Below are positions 25,045-34,140 of a stretch of DNA of 64,000 nucleotides, in pieces (within the stretch, counting starts at the first letter, position 1; every line of letters begins with the position of its first letter). Position numbers and translations under genes: made by a program. The notes below the pieces were generated by a model, which saw nothing but the letters and a program-made list of their open reading frames with translations, had not been told where the DNA came from and made no database searches. The stretch is from positions 62,001 through 126,000 of the forward strand of contig JAQXDE010000016.1 in the NCBI GenBank assembly GCA_029251525.1, written 5' to 3'. Source of the stretch: Saprospiraceae bacterium (GTDB lineage: Bacteria; Bacteroidota; Bacteroidia; Chitinophagales; Saprospiraceae).

Positions 25045-27681
25045 ATGGGCGAAAGTTATAAATATCCGAAATCAGATAGTTTTAAGTTTAGAGAACTTAA
25101 AGTATATGCTTCAACAGAGTGGTTAGCAGACAATAAAAAGAAATACCGGCAAGTTTTTGATCGTTTTGAAATTTCGTATGTATATGCTGAATTATCTTTT
25201 CATAATAAAATGTATGACGAAGAAGATTGGGAAATTGATGTTGAGCTAAAATGTTTTTCTTTAAAAAAAGGGCGTAAGGAATTGTGTTCTTTACCTTTTA
25301 AAAGGAAAGTGAGTAAATACGATTCTACAGTATTCATTAGGGAAGGATGGGGTAATAAAAAAGAAGGCGTTTTTTGGAAAAAAGGTACTTATTATTGGGA
25401 AGCTTGGGTGGAAGGTGAGAAAGTAGCTACAAAATATTTTTATGTCGAAGATGCAGGGACGGAAGATTTTGATGGAACAAGTGGATACCTGAGTGTGCAG
25501 TCACTCAAACTTTACGAAGGACCATATGATGACGTTACGGAAGATGACCGAGTTTACTTAAAAACGTTTAGTAGTGAAGAAACTAGGTATATTTATGTTG
25601 AAATACTATTGAAAAATGAACATGTTGATAAAAATTGGCAGTGTGAATTGTACACTAAATTTTACAATAATGCGCGTGAATTAAAAGGCCAGGTAGTTCG
25701 GCTTCAGCGAGTGGAAAAAAAGGATGAGTATATAAAAATGACTGCTGGGTGGGGATCAAATGTCAAGGGTTCATGGCGTAGGGATGTCTATACGGCAGAT
25801 TTAATTTTTATGGATCGATTAATAGCTACGATTCCATTTGGAATAGATGATGATTTTGAGGAAGGTCTAACTGGGGTACTTTTACCAAATCAACAAGCTC
25901 CTGTAATTTTAGCAAATGAAGTCGAACATGGACAATCATTTGACGAAGTTATGTTAAAAATGGATAATCTGATTGGCTTGACTGAAATCAAACAACGAGT
26001 GAGAGATCATGCTCAATATATTCAGTTTTTGCAATTGAGAAAAGAAAAAGGGTTTGAAGAAAAAGAAGATATTAATGTTCATTCAGTTTTTGTAGGAAAT
26101 CCTGGGACTGGTAAAACAACAGTCGCTAAGATGATGGGGCAGTTGTATAAGAAAATGGGGTTGTTGACTAAAGGTCATGTTCATGAGGTGGATCGAGTCG
26201 ATTTAGTTGGTGAATATATTGGACAAACTGCTCCCAAGGTAAAAGAGGCAATTGAAAAAGCAAGAGGTGGAGTATTATTTATTGACGAGGCTTATTCTTT
26301 AGCTCGCTCAAATGATGATAGCAAAGATTTTGGGAGAGAGGTAATTGAAATTTTGGTTCGAGAGATGTCAAATGGAAAAGGAGACATGGCTGTTATTGTT
26401 GCCGGTTATCCTAAAGAGATGAAACACTTTATGGATTCTAATCCAGGGTTAAAGTCTCGATTTAAAATGAATTTTGAATTTACAGATTACTTGCCACAAG
26501 AACTTTCACAAATTGCAGAATTTGCAAGTTTAGAAAAAGGAATTAAGTTTACTCAGGAAGCTAAAGTAAAGATAGATGAATTAATCACCAATGCATTTAG
26601 GAATAGGGATAAGACATTTGGAAATGCGCGATTTGTTTACGATTTAGTAGAGGAGGGGAAAATTAACCTTGGATTACGAGTAATGGATGGTTCTAATCCA
26701 AGAAGTCTGGACAATGATCAACTATCAATTATAGAGTTGAAAGATGTAGCAAATATTGAAATCGAGAAGAAAAAGGAGATACCATACATACCTATTGACA
26801 TAAATTTATTGACTGAGGCTATGGGCGAGTTGAATAATTTGATCGGAATGGAATCTATTAAAGTTCAGATTCATGAAATGATTCGATTAGTCAAGTATTT
26901 TAGAGAAACTGGAAAAGGTGTATTGAATTCATTTTCATTACATACTATTTTTGTAGGTAACCCAGGAACTGGTAAAACAACAGTTGCAAGAATTCTAACG
27001 AAAATATATAAAGCGTTAGGTGTATTGGAAAGAGGTAAAATGGTGGAAACTGATCGTCAAGGATTGGTGGCAGGATTTGTTGGTCAAACAGCCATTAAAA
27101 CAACAGAAAAAATTGATGAAGCAATGGGTGGTGTACTGTTTATTGATGAAGCCTATGCCTTAACTGCTAAAACTGGAGGAGCGCATGGAGACTTTGGTGA
27201 TGAAGCTATCCAAACTATTTTAAAGAGGATGGAAGATAATCGTGGGGAGTTTTTTGTTTTTGTAGCTGGTTATCCAGACAATATGGAAAACTTTTTAAAA
27301 GCTAACCCAGGATTGAATTCTCGATTTGATAAAACCCTGAAATTTGAAGATTATTCTCCAGAAGATTTAAAGAAAATCGCTAAAGTAATGTTCCTACAAC
27401 GAGGTGTTAAAATGACTGATGATGCTTCAAATCATTTAGACAGATACCTTGCCTTTTTATATGAATTCAGAGATAAATATTTTGGAAATGCACGAGATGT
27501 TAGAAAGGTTGTTCTTGAGGCAATAAAGAATATGAATTTGCGTTTGGCTGAAATTTCAGAAAAGGATCGACCGGAAGATGAGGATATGATTCTTACTTTG
27601 CAGGATGTTCAAAGTTTTAAATTAGATACTAATGATTTTACCTTTAACAAAAAGAGAATAGGTTTCGGTAGAAATAAATGA
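25045..27681 (+). CDS. Tandem AAA+ ATPase of the CbbX/SpoVK type with duplicated N-terminal beta domains
   Basis: 878 residues. Residues 1-270 hold two copies of an unrecognised beta-rich domain of about 125 residues; both end in a GWG...KG.(F/W).....Y pattern (EGWGNKKEGVFWKKGTYYWE and GWGSNVKGSWRRDVYTADL). Two CbbX/CfxQ-type AAA+ modules follow: first with Walker A GNPGTGKTTVAK near residue 350, Walker B GGVLFIDEAYSL and GYPKEM; second with the same Walker A near 640, GGVLFIDEAYAL and GYPDNM. Each has the arginine-rich NARxVxDLV or NARDVRKV C-lobe. CbbX-type ATPases remodel partner complexes by pulling peptides through a ring pore. Target here unknown. Cytoplasmic, single-gene unit with its own terminator. 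Confidence 0.88.
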   Translation: MGESYKYPKSDSFKFRELKVYASTEWLADNKKKYRQVFDRFEISYVYAELSFHNKMYDEEDWEIDVELKCFSLKKGRKELCSLPFKRKVSKYDSTVFIREGWGNKKEGVFWKKGTYYWEAWVEGEKVATKYFYVEDAGTEDFDGTSGYLSVQSLKLYEGPYDDVTEDDRVYLKTFSSEETRYIYVEILLKNEHVDKNWQCELYTKFYNNARELKGQVVRLQRVEKKDEYIKMTAGWGSNVKGSWRRDVYTADLIFMDRLIATIPFGIDDDFEEGLTGVLLPNQQAPVILANEVEHGQSFDEVMLKMDNLIGLTEIKQRVRDHAQYIQFLQLRKEKGFEEKEDINVHSVFVGNPGTGKTTVAKMMGQLYKKMGLLTKGHVHEVDRVDLVGEYIGQTAPKVKEAIEKARGGVLFIDEAYSLARSNDDSKDFGREVIEILVREMSNGKGDMAVIVAGYPKEMKHFMDSNPGLKSRFKMNFEFTDYLPQELSQIAEFASLEKGIKFTQEAKVKIDELITNAFRNRDKTFGNARFVYDLVEEGKINLGLRVMDGSNPRSLDNDQLSIIELKDVANIEIEKKKEIPYIPIDINLLTEAMGELNNLIGMESIKVQIHEMIRLVKYFRETGKGVLNSFSLHTIFVGNPGTGKTTVARILTKIYKALGVLERGKMVETDRQGLVAGFVGQTAIKTTEKIDEAMGGVLFIDEAYALTAKTGGAHGDFGDEAIQTILKRMEDNRGEFFVFVAGYPDNMENFLKANPGLNSRFDKTLKFEDYSPEDLKKIAKVMFLQRGVKMTDDASNHLDRYLAFLYEFRDKYFGNARDVRKVVLEAIKNMNLRLAEISEKDRPEDEDMILTLQDVQSFKLDTNDFTFNKKRIGFGRNK

Positions 27682-27760
27682 GAATCAATTCGTTCGAGAA
27701 TTTAACATTTGTAATGTTTTTACCTGAATTTTCACTTTCGGCTAAATAAAATATAAAAAT

Positions 27761-27791
27761 GCTATTAACAGAAATGTTAATGGCTTTTTTT
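27761..27791 (+). terminator. Rho-independent terminator of the AAA+ gene
   Basis: GCTATTAAC at 27761-27769 pairs with GTTAATGGC at 27776-27784 (one G-U) and is followed at once by seven T. It lies 80 bases after the stop. Confidence 0.85.
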
Positions 27792-28186
27792 GTTGTAGCA
27801 TGGAAAGTACTTAATATTCAATAGGTTAAGAGAGTGGAGTTGATAATGTTTATTTTTTCACATATAATTTAAACTTAATATTGCCTGATTTCTTTATTTG
27901 ATGAACTTTATTGATAATTAACAAACCTTGGCAAGGTATTTGGTAGGATAATATTAGAAAAAATCTTAATTGGTTTTTTATGATGAACATAACATTTAGA
28001 TTTATCCCAAAAGTCAAGTTGTATTTGTAATCCCGTGTTTTGAATACTTTTATTCAGTAGAATAAGTACTTAGGTGAGTTGCTTTTTTCTATTGAGTAAA
28101 AATAAGCTGATACATTATCGGCTTATTCGTTCGATCAATTAATAAAGAATGGTATTCTGGTATTTTTTTGCCAAATTTCAAAGTAC
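27792..28186. other. Leader region of the PAS protein with a strong hairpin
   Basis: About 400 bases with no gene seen. At 28101-28127 AATAAGCTGATA and TATCGGCTTATT form a 12-bp stem (one G-U) with a 3-base loop, 60 bases before the start codon. There is no T-run on the + strand, so an operator or mRNA structure is more likely than a terminator for rightward transcripts. Confidence 0.45.
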
Positions 28187-29632
28187 ATGATTATTACTGA
28201 CACAAAAGACAAAAACAATTATACTAAGAATCTTTCTTTACTTAAGTCAGATATGTTCTCACTTAAGGTAGTTCGATTTCGGCCTGTTTTTTTGGTTCTC
28301 TTTTTGTTGGTCCTCTTGATTGTATTTTACCTTGCCGTAATAAATCCCAATTTTATTTTCTCCATTATATCAGGACTGGTGCTATTTGTTGCTGGTTTTT
28401 TCCTTTCTAATTTATTCTATTTGAATGCTAGTGGCAAAAAAGAAGATCTTTTCAATCGAATGATTGTTGAGAACTCTTCAGATTTGTTTTTAATTTTTCA
28501 CGTCAAAAATGGACGGTTTAAATATGTAAGTCCCGGAATTCAAAGGATGTTGGGTTATGATATGACTGCAGTCTTAGATCTATATGATTTGACTTTTGTA
28601 CATCCTGCTGATCGATTTGATTTATATAATATTTTAGACAAAAATTTTCTGCGTTTGAATAGAACTTTCAATTCTAAATTGAGAATGTTAAAGAGAGTAG
28701 GAGACATATGTTGGATAGAAATAAAAGGTGATGTTATTGTCGATGCTTCTAACGAATTAGAATATGTTGTTATGAATTTGAGGGATATTACATCAGAACA
28801 TGAGCAAGCATTAGCACAACAACAGTATCAAAAAAGTCTCGAACAATCTATTCAAAAAAACAATATCAAAAGCAATGAATATGAGGAAATTACAGACCTG
28901 ATGTCTTTTTATGACTTGCAAGAACCATTACGAACTATTTCTAGTTATTCTCAATTGGTTCAACATCGGTATTCAAAAAAGATAGATAAGGAAGGTAGAG
29001 AATTTTTACAATATACCGTTGATGGTGCAAATCGAATGACTAGAATGATGAATGATATTTTATCATTTTCAAATGTAAGCTTAGAAAATTTTAATCCTCG
29101 ATTGGTAAGTATTGAAAAGGTAGTGAATGAAGTTAAACAACTTTTGGTTACTGAACTAAAATCCTCCAATGTAAAAATTGTAAGTGGCCAACTTCCAGAA
29201 ATAATAGTTGACTTAATTCAATTTAAACAGTTACTCAAAAACATATTTGAGAATTCTCTAAAATTCAAAGGAGAAAGCAATCTTTTGATAGAATTAGATG
29301 TTGAAGAAATGGCCAATCACTATTTGTTTATGGTGAAAGACAATGGGATTGGAATTTCAAAGGCATATCGTGAATCTATTTTTGATATTTTTGGAAAAGT
29401 AAAAGAAGCTGATAAAGTAAACGAAGCCGGAGTGAAATTGGCTGTGTGTAAAAAAATAATTTCCAATCACAAAGGAAAAATTTGGATAGAATCAAATAGC
29501 TCTGGGCAGGGGAATGTATTTTGTTTTACAATTCCATCAAATAAAGTAAATGAGGATTCTCCAAAAGAAAATTTAAAAATAGGAGGATTTCAACCTGCAT
29601 TAACTTTTAGGAAATTGAAATTAAATATGTAA
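28187..29632 (+). CDS. Membrane PAS histidine-kinase-like protein lacking the phosphoacceptor His
   Basis: 481 residues. Two transmembrane helices at about 28-80 (FLVLFLLVLLIVFYLAV; FSIISGLVLFVAGFF), a PAS domain at about 90-200 (FKYVSPGIQRMLGY...FVHPADR), then the DHp and HATPase regions of a phytochrome-like kinase. The H-box reads MSFYDLQEPLRTI, where relatives have SHDLQEPLR: the histidine position is Tyr242 (codon TAT). The N-box Asn356 and G1 box DNGIGI (385-390) survive, but the G2 box is EAGVKLAVCKK (from 413), having lost GxGxG. It may bind ATP but should not autophosphorylate in the normal way. No response regulator is adjacent. I infer a sensing pseudokinase or allosteric partner. 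Confidence 0.88.
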   Translation: MIITDTKDKNNYTKNLSLLKSDMFSLKVVRFRPVFLVLFLLVLLIVFYLAVINPNFIFSIISGLVLFVAGFFLSNLFYLNASGKKEDLFNRMIVENSSDLFLIFHVKNGRFKYVSPGIQRMLGYDMTAVLDLYDLTFVHPADRFDLYNILDKNFLRLNRTFNSKLRMLKRVGDICWIEIKGDVIVDASNELEYVVMNLRDITSEHEQALAQQQYQKSLEQSIQKNNIKSNEYEEITDLMSFYDLQEPLRTISSYSQLVQHRYSKKIDKEGREFLQYTVDGANRMTRMMNDILSFSNVSLENFNPRLVSIEKVVNEVKQLLVTELKSSNVKIVSGQLPEIIVDLIQFKQLLKNIFENSLKFKGESNLLIELDVEEMANHYLFMVKDNGIGISKAYRESIFDIFGKVKEADKVNEAGVKLAVCKKIISNHKGKIWIESNSSGQGNVFCFTIPSNKVNEDSPKENLKIGGFQPALTFRKLKLNM

Positions 29633-29736
29633 GAAAAATAACAGTTAGAGAATGATTCCAGCCTAGTCAATATTTAAATCATTAGATAATATATGATTCT
29701 ATGGTTTACTAGTTCAAGATTTTTTAGAAATAAATA

Positions 29737-30795
29737 TTAACTATTCATTTGCATCATCTTTAGAATAGTCATCGCAATCTCCTCAGGCTTTTCACTTACT
29801 TTAAATTTGAATTGACGAATTAACAAAGTTTTAAAAGTGGGATATTTTTGATGAGTAGAGGAGTCATAAAAATTTTCAATTGGTTTTAAAAAACCATGAA
29901 ATTGAGTAAGCCTAAAACAATTTTTTTGTAAATCAAAGTCGATAACTAATTTTTGATCATTGATCGGAGTTTGTAATTGAATAAAAAGTGGTGTTTCTAA
30001 TTCTTCCAATTCTCCAATATGATTCATATAGCCTTTGTCGAAGAGAGGATAAAAATAAATTTTATAGTCAATGGCATGCATTTTTAAAACCATGGTCATT
30101 TTAATCAATTGATTCTCGATGACCTCTGATGGGAGATCAGCTTTTTTTATTTGGTTGAAATTTAGCCAAATGTCATTTTTTGCTTTGTAAAAATCAACCT
30201 CTCCAATTCGTAATTTGTAATCAAATTTCGGGTAATTCGGAATTACATAGCCAGGATAGTAATATTTAAAGCCATTTTTTTTTCCAAAATCAATTTCAGC
30301 TAGCATGGTGTAAAATCCTAGGCTATAATTTGAATATTCAGGGTCAAAAAGACCAATAATACTTGCCATACTGTTTTCTCCAAGGTCAAAAAAACTAACT
30401 GCGATTAATTTGTCTGCATCGTAAACTGCTACTTCGTAAGTATTATAAATCGTCGTTTCTCCACCATCTTGCAGAGCATCTTTGATTGTTTGAGAGACAT
30501 ATCCATCAAAGCGTAATTTATGTTTTTGATATAATTCTTCTTTCTCTCTACTGATGAATGCTTGTCTAAAGATAGTTTCAAATTGTTGATTTTTTTTCCA
30601 AATTTTTCGAAGACTTTTTCGAAATTCGTAGTTTTCGAGTGGTAATCGAATCCGAATAGGAGAGTATAATTTACCATCAAAATTCAAAACCTTGGTTGTA
30701 TAAATGTATTGGCCGGATCGAAACCAGCCATTGGCTAGGTAAAAATCTAAGAGCTCGCCGTGAAGACTTTTTGGATTATGGAATTGTGTAAACAT
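29737..30795 (-). CDS. Arginyl-tRNA-protein transferase-like protein lacking the N-terminal cysteines
   Basis: 352 residues. The layout follows Ate1/Bpt aminoacyl-tRNA-protein transferases: ANGWFRSGQYIYTT (family GWRRSG region), PIRIRLPLENYEFRKSLRK (family P-x-R-v, F-x-x-S-x-x-RR), then the GNAT-like C-lobe ETTIYNTYEVAVYDADKLIA, GLFDPEYSNYSLGFYTMLAEI, YYYPGYVIPNYPKFDYKLRIG. These enzymes tag N-termini with Arg or Leu for N-end-rule decay. The CxxC/CC cysteines of the usual N-terminal domain are absent here. A further 100 residues follow the C-lobe. Function as a true transferase is inferred, not shown. No clpS nearby. Confidence 0.7.
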   Translation of the reverse strand: MFTQFHNPKSLHGELLDFYLANGWFRSGQYIYTTKVLNFDGKLYSPIRIRLPLENYEFRKSLRKIWKKNQQFETIFRQAFISREKEELYQKHKLRFDGYVSQTIKDALQDGGETTIYNTYEVAVYDADKLIAVSFFDLGENSMASIIGLFDPEYSNYSLGFYTMLAEIDFGKKNGFKYYYPGYVIPNYPKFDYKLRIGEVDFYKAKNDIWLNFNQIKKADLPSEVIENQLIKMTMVLKMHAIDYKIYFYPLFDKGYMNHIGELEELETPLFIQLQTPINDQKLVIDFDLQKNCFRLTQFHGFLKPIENFYDSSTHQKYPTFKTLLIRQFKFKVSEKPEEIAMTILKMMQMNS

Positions 30796-30872
30796 TATAT
30801 ACGCAATATTAAGGTCATTTTATGATTTTAACAGGTGTTATAAATCCTAAAACACTCTATGTCTATCGTCTT

Positions 30873-31928
30873 TTAAAATTTCACTCGATTAAAGGACATC
30901 GCTTTGATTAACCAATCTGGTAACGGCTTTGTCGGATTTCTTTTTTTCATATTGATTGTCCATCCAATTTTTTTAATGAGGGGGACTTTTAAAGTTTCAA
31001 CAAATTCTATTAATGTACCATCTGGATCTTCAAGGTAGCCCCAATTTCCATTTGCATCACCCATGTCAAATTCATCATCGACCAAAACTTGAAAAGGAAA
31101 ACCAGCTGTTTTGCAATCTCTTACTACTGCTCCAATATTCCGAACATCAAAGCATAAATGAATAAATCCAATATCCCCCCAATATCGATTAGCAAAAATT
31201 TTGTTCGGCGTTCTTGAAATGGATTGTACCAATTCTATTTGACTTGTTCCAAATAAGTTTGAAAAACCTCCACTCTTTGCCTTTTTACTTAACAATACCC
31301 TCCGAAAAGTTTCATCTCCACTTGGCAAGTCTGAAAAGTCATCAAATGTTCCAGTTTTGTCATAAATTATTTCATCATATCCCAAGACATCAGAATAAAG
31401 TTTTTTTGCTGCTTCAATATCAGAAACGCCAATCGTACAACCAAAAAATCCTCCCATGTTTTTCTTTTGTGCAAACCAGTTGTCGAAACTTTTGATTTGA
31501 ATAATATTATCACAAGGATCTTTTATAAAAAAAGATTGGATACCATCTGGGGCGGTAACAATTTTAGAGATTGGTTCAACTCCTTTTACTTTTAAATTAG
31601 AAAATGCTTCTTGAACATTTCGTGTTTTAACTTTTATGGAGAAAATTCCGGTATCGCCAAGTTGGATCGGTGAAGCCGGAGCTTGAGGTTCTCGATCTTC
31701 AAATTGCCAAATTTCATAACCACTTCCACCTTGTAGATTTAGAGCAAGAATTGCTCTTTTGTCATGTGGTTTCCCTCCCATGTATTTCGCCATGTGAGTT
31801 GCGGTATTGTTGTCGTCAAAAACTTTGATATCAGCACCTAATTTTGTTGCATACCATTTGAAAAGTTTTTCGGCATCATTTACACCAACTCCAATTTGTT
31901 GAATTCCGTAGATAATTTTCTCGTTCAT
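30873..31928 (-). CDS. Double VOC-superfamily (glyoxalase/dioxygenase fold) protein
   Basis: 351 residues forming two VOC modules: about 5-145 (IQQIGVGVNDAEKLFKWYAT...FFIKDPCDNIIQI) and 155-320 (GCTIGVSDIEAAKKLYSDVLGY...IHLCFDV...YLEDPDGTLIEFVET). Such proteins bind a divalent metal via His/His/Glu and include extradiol dioxygenases, HPPD and glyoxalases. In the second module a His (IHLCFDV) and Glu (LIEF) are visible, but the usual first-strand His is not seen in either half, so the metal site may be incomplete. Substrate unknown. Downstream of it, 77 bases away, is the arginyltransferase-like gene. Confidence 0.8.
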   Translation of the reverse strand: MNEKIIYGIQQIGVGVNDAEKLFKWYATKLGADIKVFDDNNTATHMAKYMGGKPHDKRAILALNLQGGSGYEIWQFEDREPQAPASPIQLGDTGIFSIKVKTRNVQEAFSNLKVKGVEPISKIVTAPDGIQSFFIKDPCDNIIQIKSFDNWFAQKKNMGGFFGCTIGVSDIEAAKKLYSDVLGYDEIIYDKTGTFDDFSDLPSGDETFRRVLLSKKAKSGGFSNLFGTSQIELVQSISRTPNKIFANRYWGDIGFIHLCFDVRNIGAVVRDCKTAGFPFQVLVDDEFDMGDANGNWGYLEDPDGTLIEFVETLKVPLIKKIGWTINMKKRNPTKPLPDWLIKAMSFNRVKF

Positions 31929-32300
31929 TTTATTTAATTGAATTTCCCACTTGGCCTAAAAAAATAGTATTTCTAACTATTTCTTTTATTGCCTTGTGGT
32001 TGATAAATGTACATCTGTTAGAGAGACCAAATTTATAAAAAAATGCTTGATTCCGATGCTTTCTTAATGCATGTTTTCAAAACGGCAAAATAAGAGAATT
32101 TTAATAACCATAAGATGAAAAATTTAGAGACTATTAAACATTATAGAAATACTCTATTTTTTGTTATTTTACCGATATTTGTATAAAATCTAGGCGGGTT
32201 AATCGAAAGGGGTTTATTTCTTCTGAACAAAAGTAGATTATACTGTTTATATTTTTTGCAACATTAGTTTCTAAATATTTACTCTGACTAAAGTATTTTT
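31929..32300. other. Divergent spacer before the coiled-coil/ABC operon
   Basis: 372 AT-rich bases between the leftward VOC gene and the rightward five-gene operon; it must hold both promoters. I see TATTTG- and TTTG-like elements but no pair with convincing Bacteroidota spacing, and no strong dyad. Confidence 0.4.
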
Positions 32301-32975
32301 ATGTTAAAAAATCTTAAAAAGTGGTTTATCGTAGATGATGAAGAATTTAAAGACAAGGTGTCTGGTAATAGTTCAAATGATTCCAGCATTGTTCCTGAAA
32401 AAAAAACAAAATCCACTTCAACTCTAGGACTAACTTCTAGTCCAACAGTTCCTTCAGGAAAGTCAAGTCCAAAATTTACCAATATTTTGTTACAGGCTAT
32501 GGATGCGAATAATTTAGATGGATTTGATTATTTAGAATATAAAAATAGTTTGCACAATTTGGCAAAAATGCCAATGGATGAAAAAACACGTTATCAATCT
32601 GCTTTTGCAGCTGCCTCCACGATGGGAGCGACTCCAGCTAAATTAATTAAGACCGCTCATTTTTACATTGATGTATTAAAGAAAGAGGAATCAAAATTTG
32701 CCCAAGCTTTGGCCAATCAAAAAGACAAGCAGATTGGTGATAAGGCTCAATTGATTCAACAGCATGACAATTTGGTTAAAGAAAAATCTAAGCAAATCGA
32801 GCAACTCAAAAAAGAAATTTCACAGCATCAAACAAAAAGTGAACAAATGAAAAAGAGTATTTCTGCTGCAACGGTAAAAGTAGAAGCTACTAAAAATAAT
32901 TTTGTAGCATCTTATACCCTTGTACTTTCTCAGATTAAAAGAGATATAGAAAACATGAAAAAATATTTGAAGTAA
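32301..32975 (+). CDS. Coiled-coil protein, first gene of the envelope/ABC operon
   Basis: 224 residues with no signal peptide or membrane segment. The N-terminus (MLKNLKKWFIVDDEEFKDKV) is followed by a Ser/Thr/Lys-rich linker (about 24-55), a helical domain (LLQAMDANNLDGFDYLEYKNSL, about 65-130) and a long coiled coil (about 130-224, rich in Lys, Gln and Glu). I do not recognise a named family. It begins the rightward run and is separated from the next gene by 73 bases containing a small hairpin. Conserved association with the ABC genes would make it an accessory or scaffold protein; that is inference from position. Confidence 0.78.
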   Translation: MLKNLKKWFIVDDEEFKDKVSGNSSNDSSIVPEKKTKSTSTLGLTSSPTVPSGKSSPKFTNILLQAMDANNLDGFDYLEYKNSLHNLAKMPMDEKTRYQSAFAAASTMGATPAKLIKTAHFYIDVLKKEESKFAQALANQKDKQIGDKAQLIQQHDNLVKEKSKQIEQLKKEISQHQTKSEQMKKSISAATVKVEATKNNFVASYTLVLSQIKRDIENMKKYLK

Positions 32976-32984
32976 TGTTTAATG

Positions 32985-33004
32985 AATAATAGCCGACTAT
33001 TATT
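32985..33004 (+). promoter_or_regulatory. Intra-operon hairpin
   Basis: AATAATAG at 32985-32992 pairs with CTATTATT at 32997-33004 around a 4-base loop, between the first two genes of the operon. AT-rich and weak alone, but it is one of three hairpins located in gaps of this operon. Confidence 0.35.
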
Positions 33005-33048
33005 TATATCTATCTAAAAAATAAAATAAATAAATCAAAATATTAAAA

Positions 33049-34074
33049 ATGGAAATGCAAGATTTTAAACCAAAATCATTTTGGAAAAGACCTGAAGGGG
33101 TGACTGGGGCAGTTTTTTTGACTGCGATACTTGGAGGGCTAGGATATTTTATTGCAACGAATGCAGATATTATCGCTGGACTGTTCGCCAATACAGTTAC
33201 TTTAGTTGCGACACTCGCTGTTTTAGGTGCTGTAATTTACATGATACTTGATCCTAAAATGCGAAATCTTGTTTGGTACATGTATAAAAGTGTGATGCGG
33301 TCAATAACTGGAATGTTTGTTCAGATTGATCCAATTGGGATTTTGAAATCTTATACGGATGATTTAGGAGACAACTTAGGAAAAATGAATAAGCAAATTG
33401 GAAAGCTTAAAGGCCAGATGCATAAACTTAAAGAGTTGATTATCAATAACCAAAAAGAGATTAAAAGTAATTTGACTCAAGCGAGTAAAGCAAAAGAAGT
33501 TAACAAAAAAAATATCATGATTCTTAAATCTCGAAAAGCGGGACGATTAAAAGAATCAAATATGCGGCTAGAAGATTTGTATAAAAAAATGGAGGTCTTG
33601 TATAGGGTATTAACCAAAATGTACGAAAACTCTGAGATTCTTTTGGAAGATGTGAAGGATCAAGTGATGGTCAAAGAGCAAGAGTACAAGGCAATCAAAG
33701 CAAGCGCCTCTGCAATGAAATCTGCCGCAAGTGTGATTTCTGGAAATCCTGATAAGCGTGCAATGTTTGATATGGCGATGGAGGCAGTAGCTGATGATGT
33801 AAGTAATAAGGTAGGGGAGATGGAGAGATTTATGGAAATGTCTTCCAACTTTATGGACTCTGTAGATTTACAGAATGGTGTATTTGAAGAGGAAGGATTA
33901 AAGATGTTAGAGAAATGGGAGAAAGAAGGTATTTCTAAAATTTTAGGAGAGGAAAAAATTATTCTCGTTAACCAAGCAAATAGCGATGATGATGTACTAG
34001 ACTTAAATGAACCTGTAGCAAAACCTATGAGAGAATCAGGTCATCAAAACCAATATGATTCACTCTTTGATTAG
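33049..34074 (+). CDS. Inner-membrane anchored coiled-coil protein
   Basis: 341 residues. Two hydrophobic helices lie near the N-terminus (GAVFLTAILGGLGYFI at about 20-36 and TVTLVATLAVLGAVIYMIL at about 48-67), followed by an amphipathic region and a long helical/coiled-coil part (about 105-260; GDNLGKMNKQIGKLKGQMHK). The helical part recalls PspA/IM30-like or TelA-like architecture, but I see no decisive signature. The C-terminal part is acidic and ends in a Gln/Asp-rich tail. Topology suggests a hairpin in the inner membrane with the coiled coil in the cytoplasm. It is 66 bases upstream of the receptor gene. Confidence 0.78.
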   Translation: MEMQDFKPKSFWKRPEGVTGAVFLTAILGGLGYFIATNADIIAGLFANTVTLVATLAVLGAVIYMILDPKMRNLVWYMYKSVMRSITGMFVQIDPIGILKSYTDDLGDNLGKMNKQIGKLKGQMHKLKELIINNQKEIKSNLTQASKAKEVNKKNIMILKSRKAGRLKESNMRLEDLYKKMEVLYRVLTKMYENSEILLEDVKDQVMVKEQEYKAIKASASAMKSAASVISGNPDKRAMFDMAMEAVADDVSNKVGEMERFMEMSSNFMDSVDLQNGVFEEEGLKMLEKWEKEGISKILGEEKIILVNQANSDDDVLDLNEPVAKPMRESGHQNQYDSLFD

Positions 34075-34140
34075 TACTATTTTTCCGAAGATCTAACCGA
34101 ACAAATTTTATTGACAATAATAACGAAATAATTAAAAAAC

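Noticed and set aside
28101-28127. Reading the 12-bp hairpin as a terminator
   Set aside because: The T-rich side is on the minus strand and there is no leftward gene upstream of it; kept only as a leader structure.
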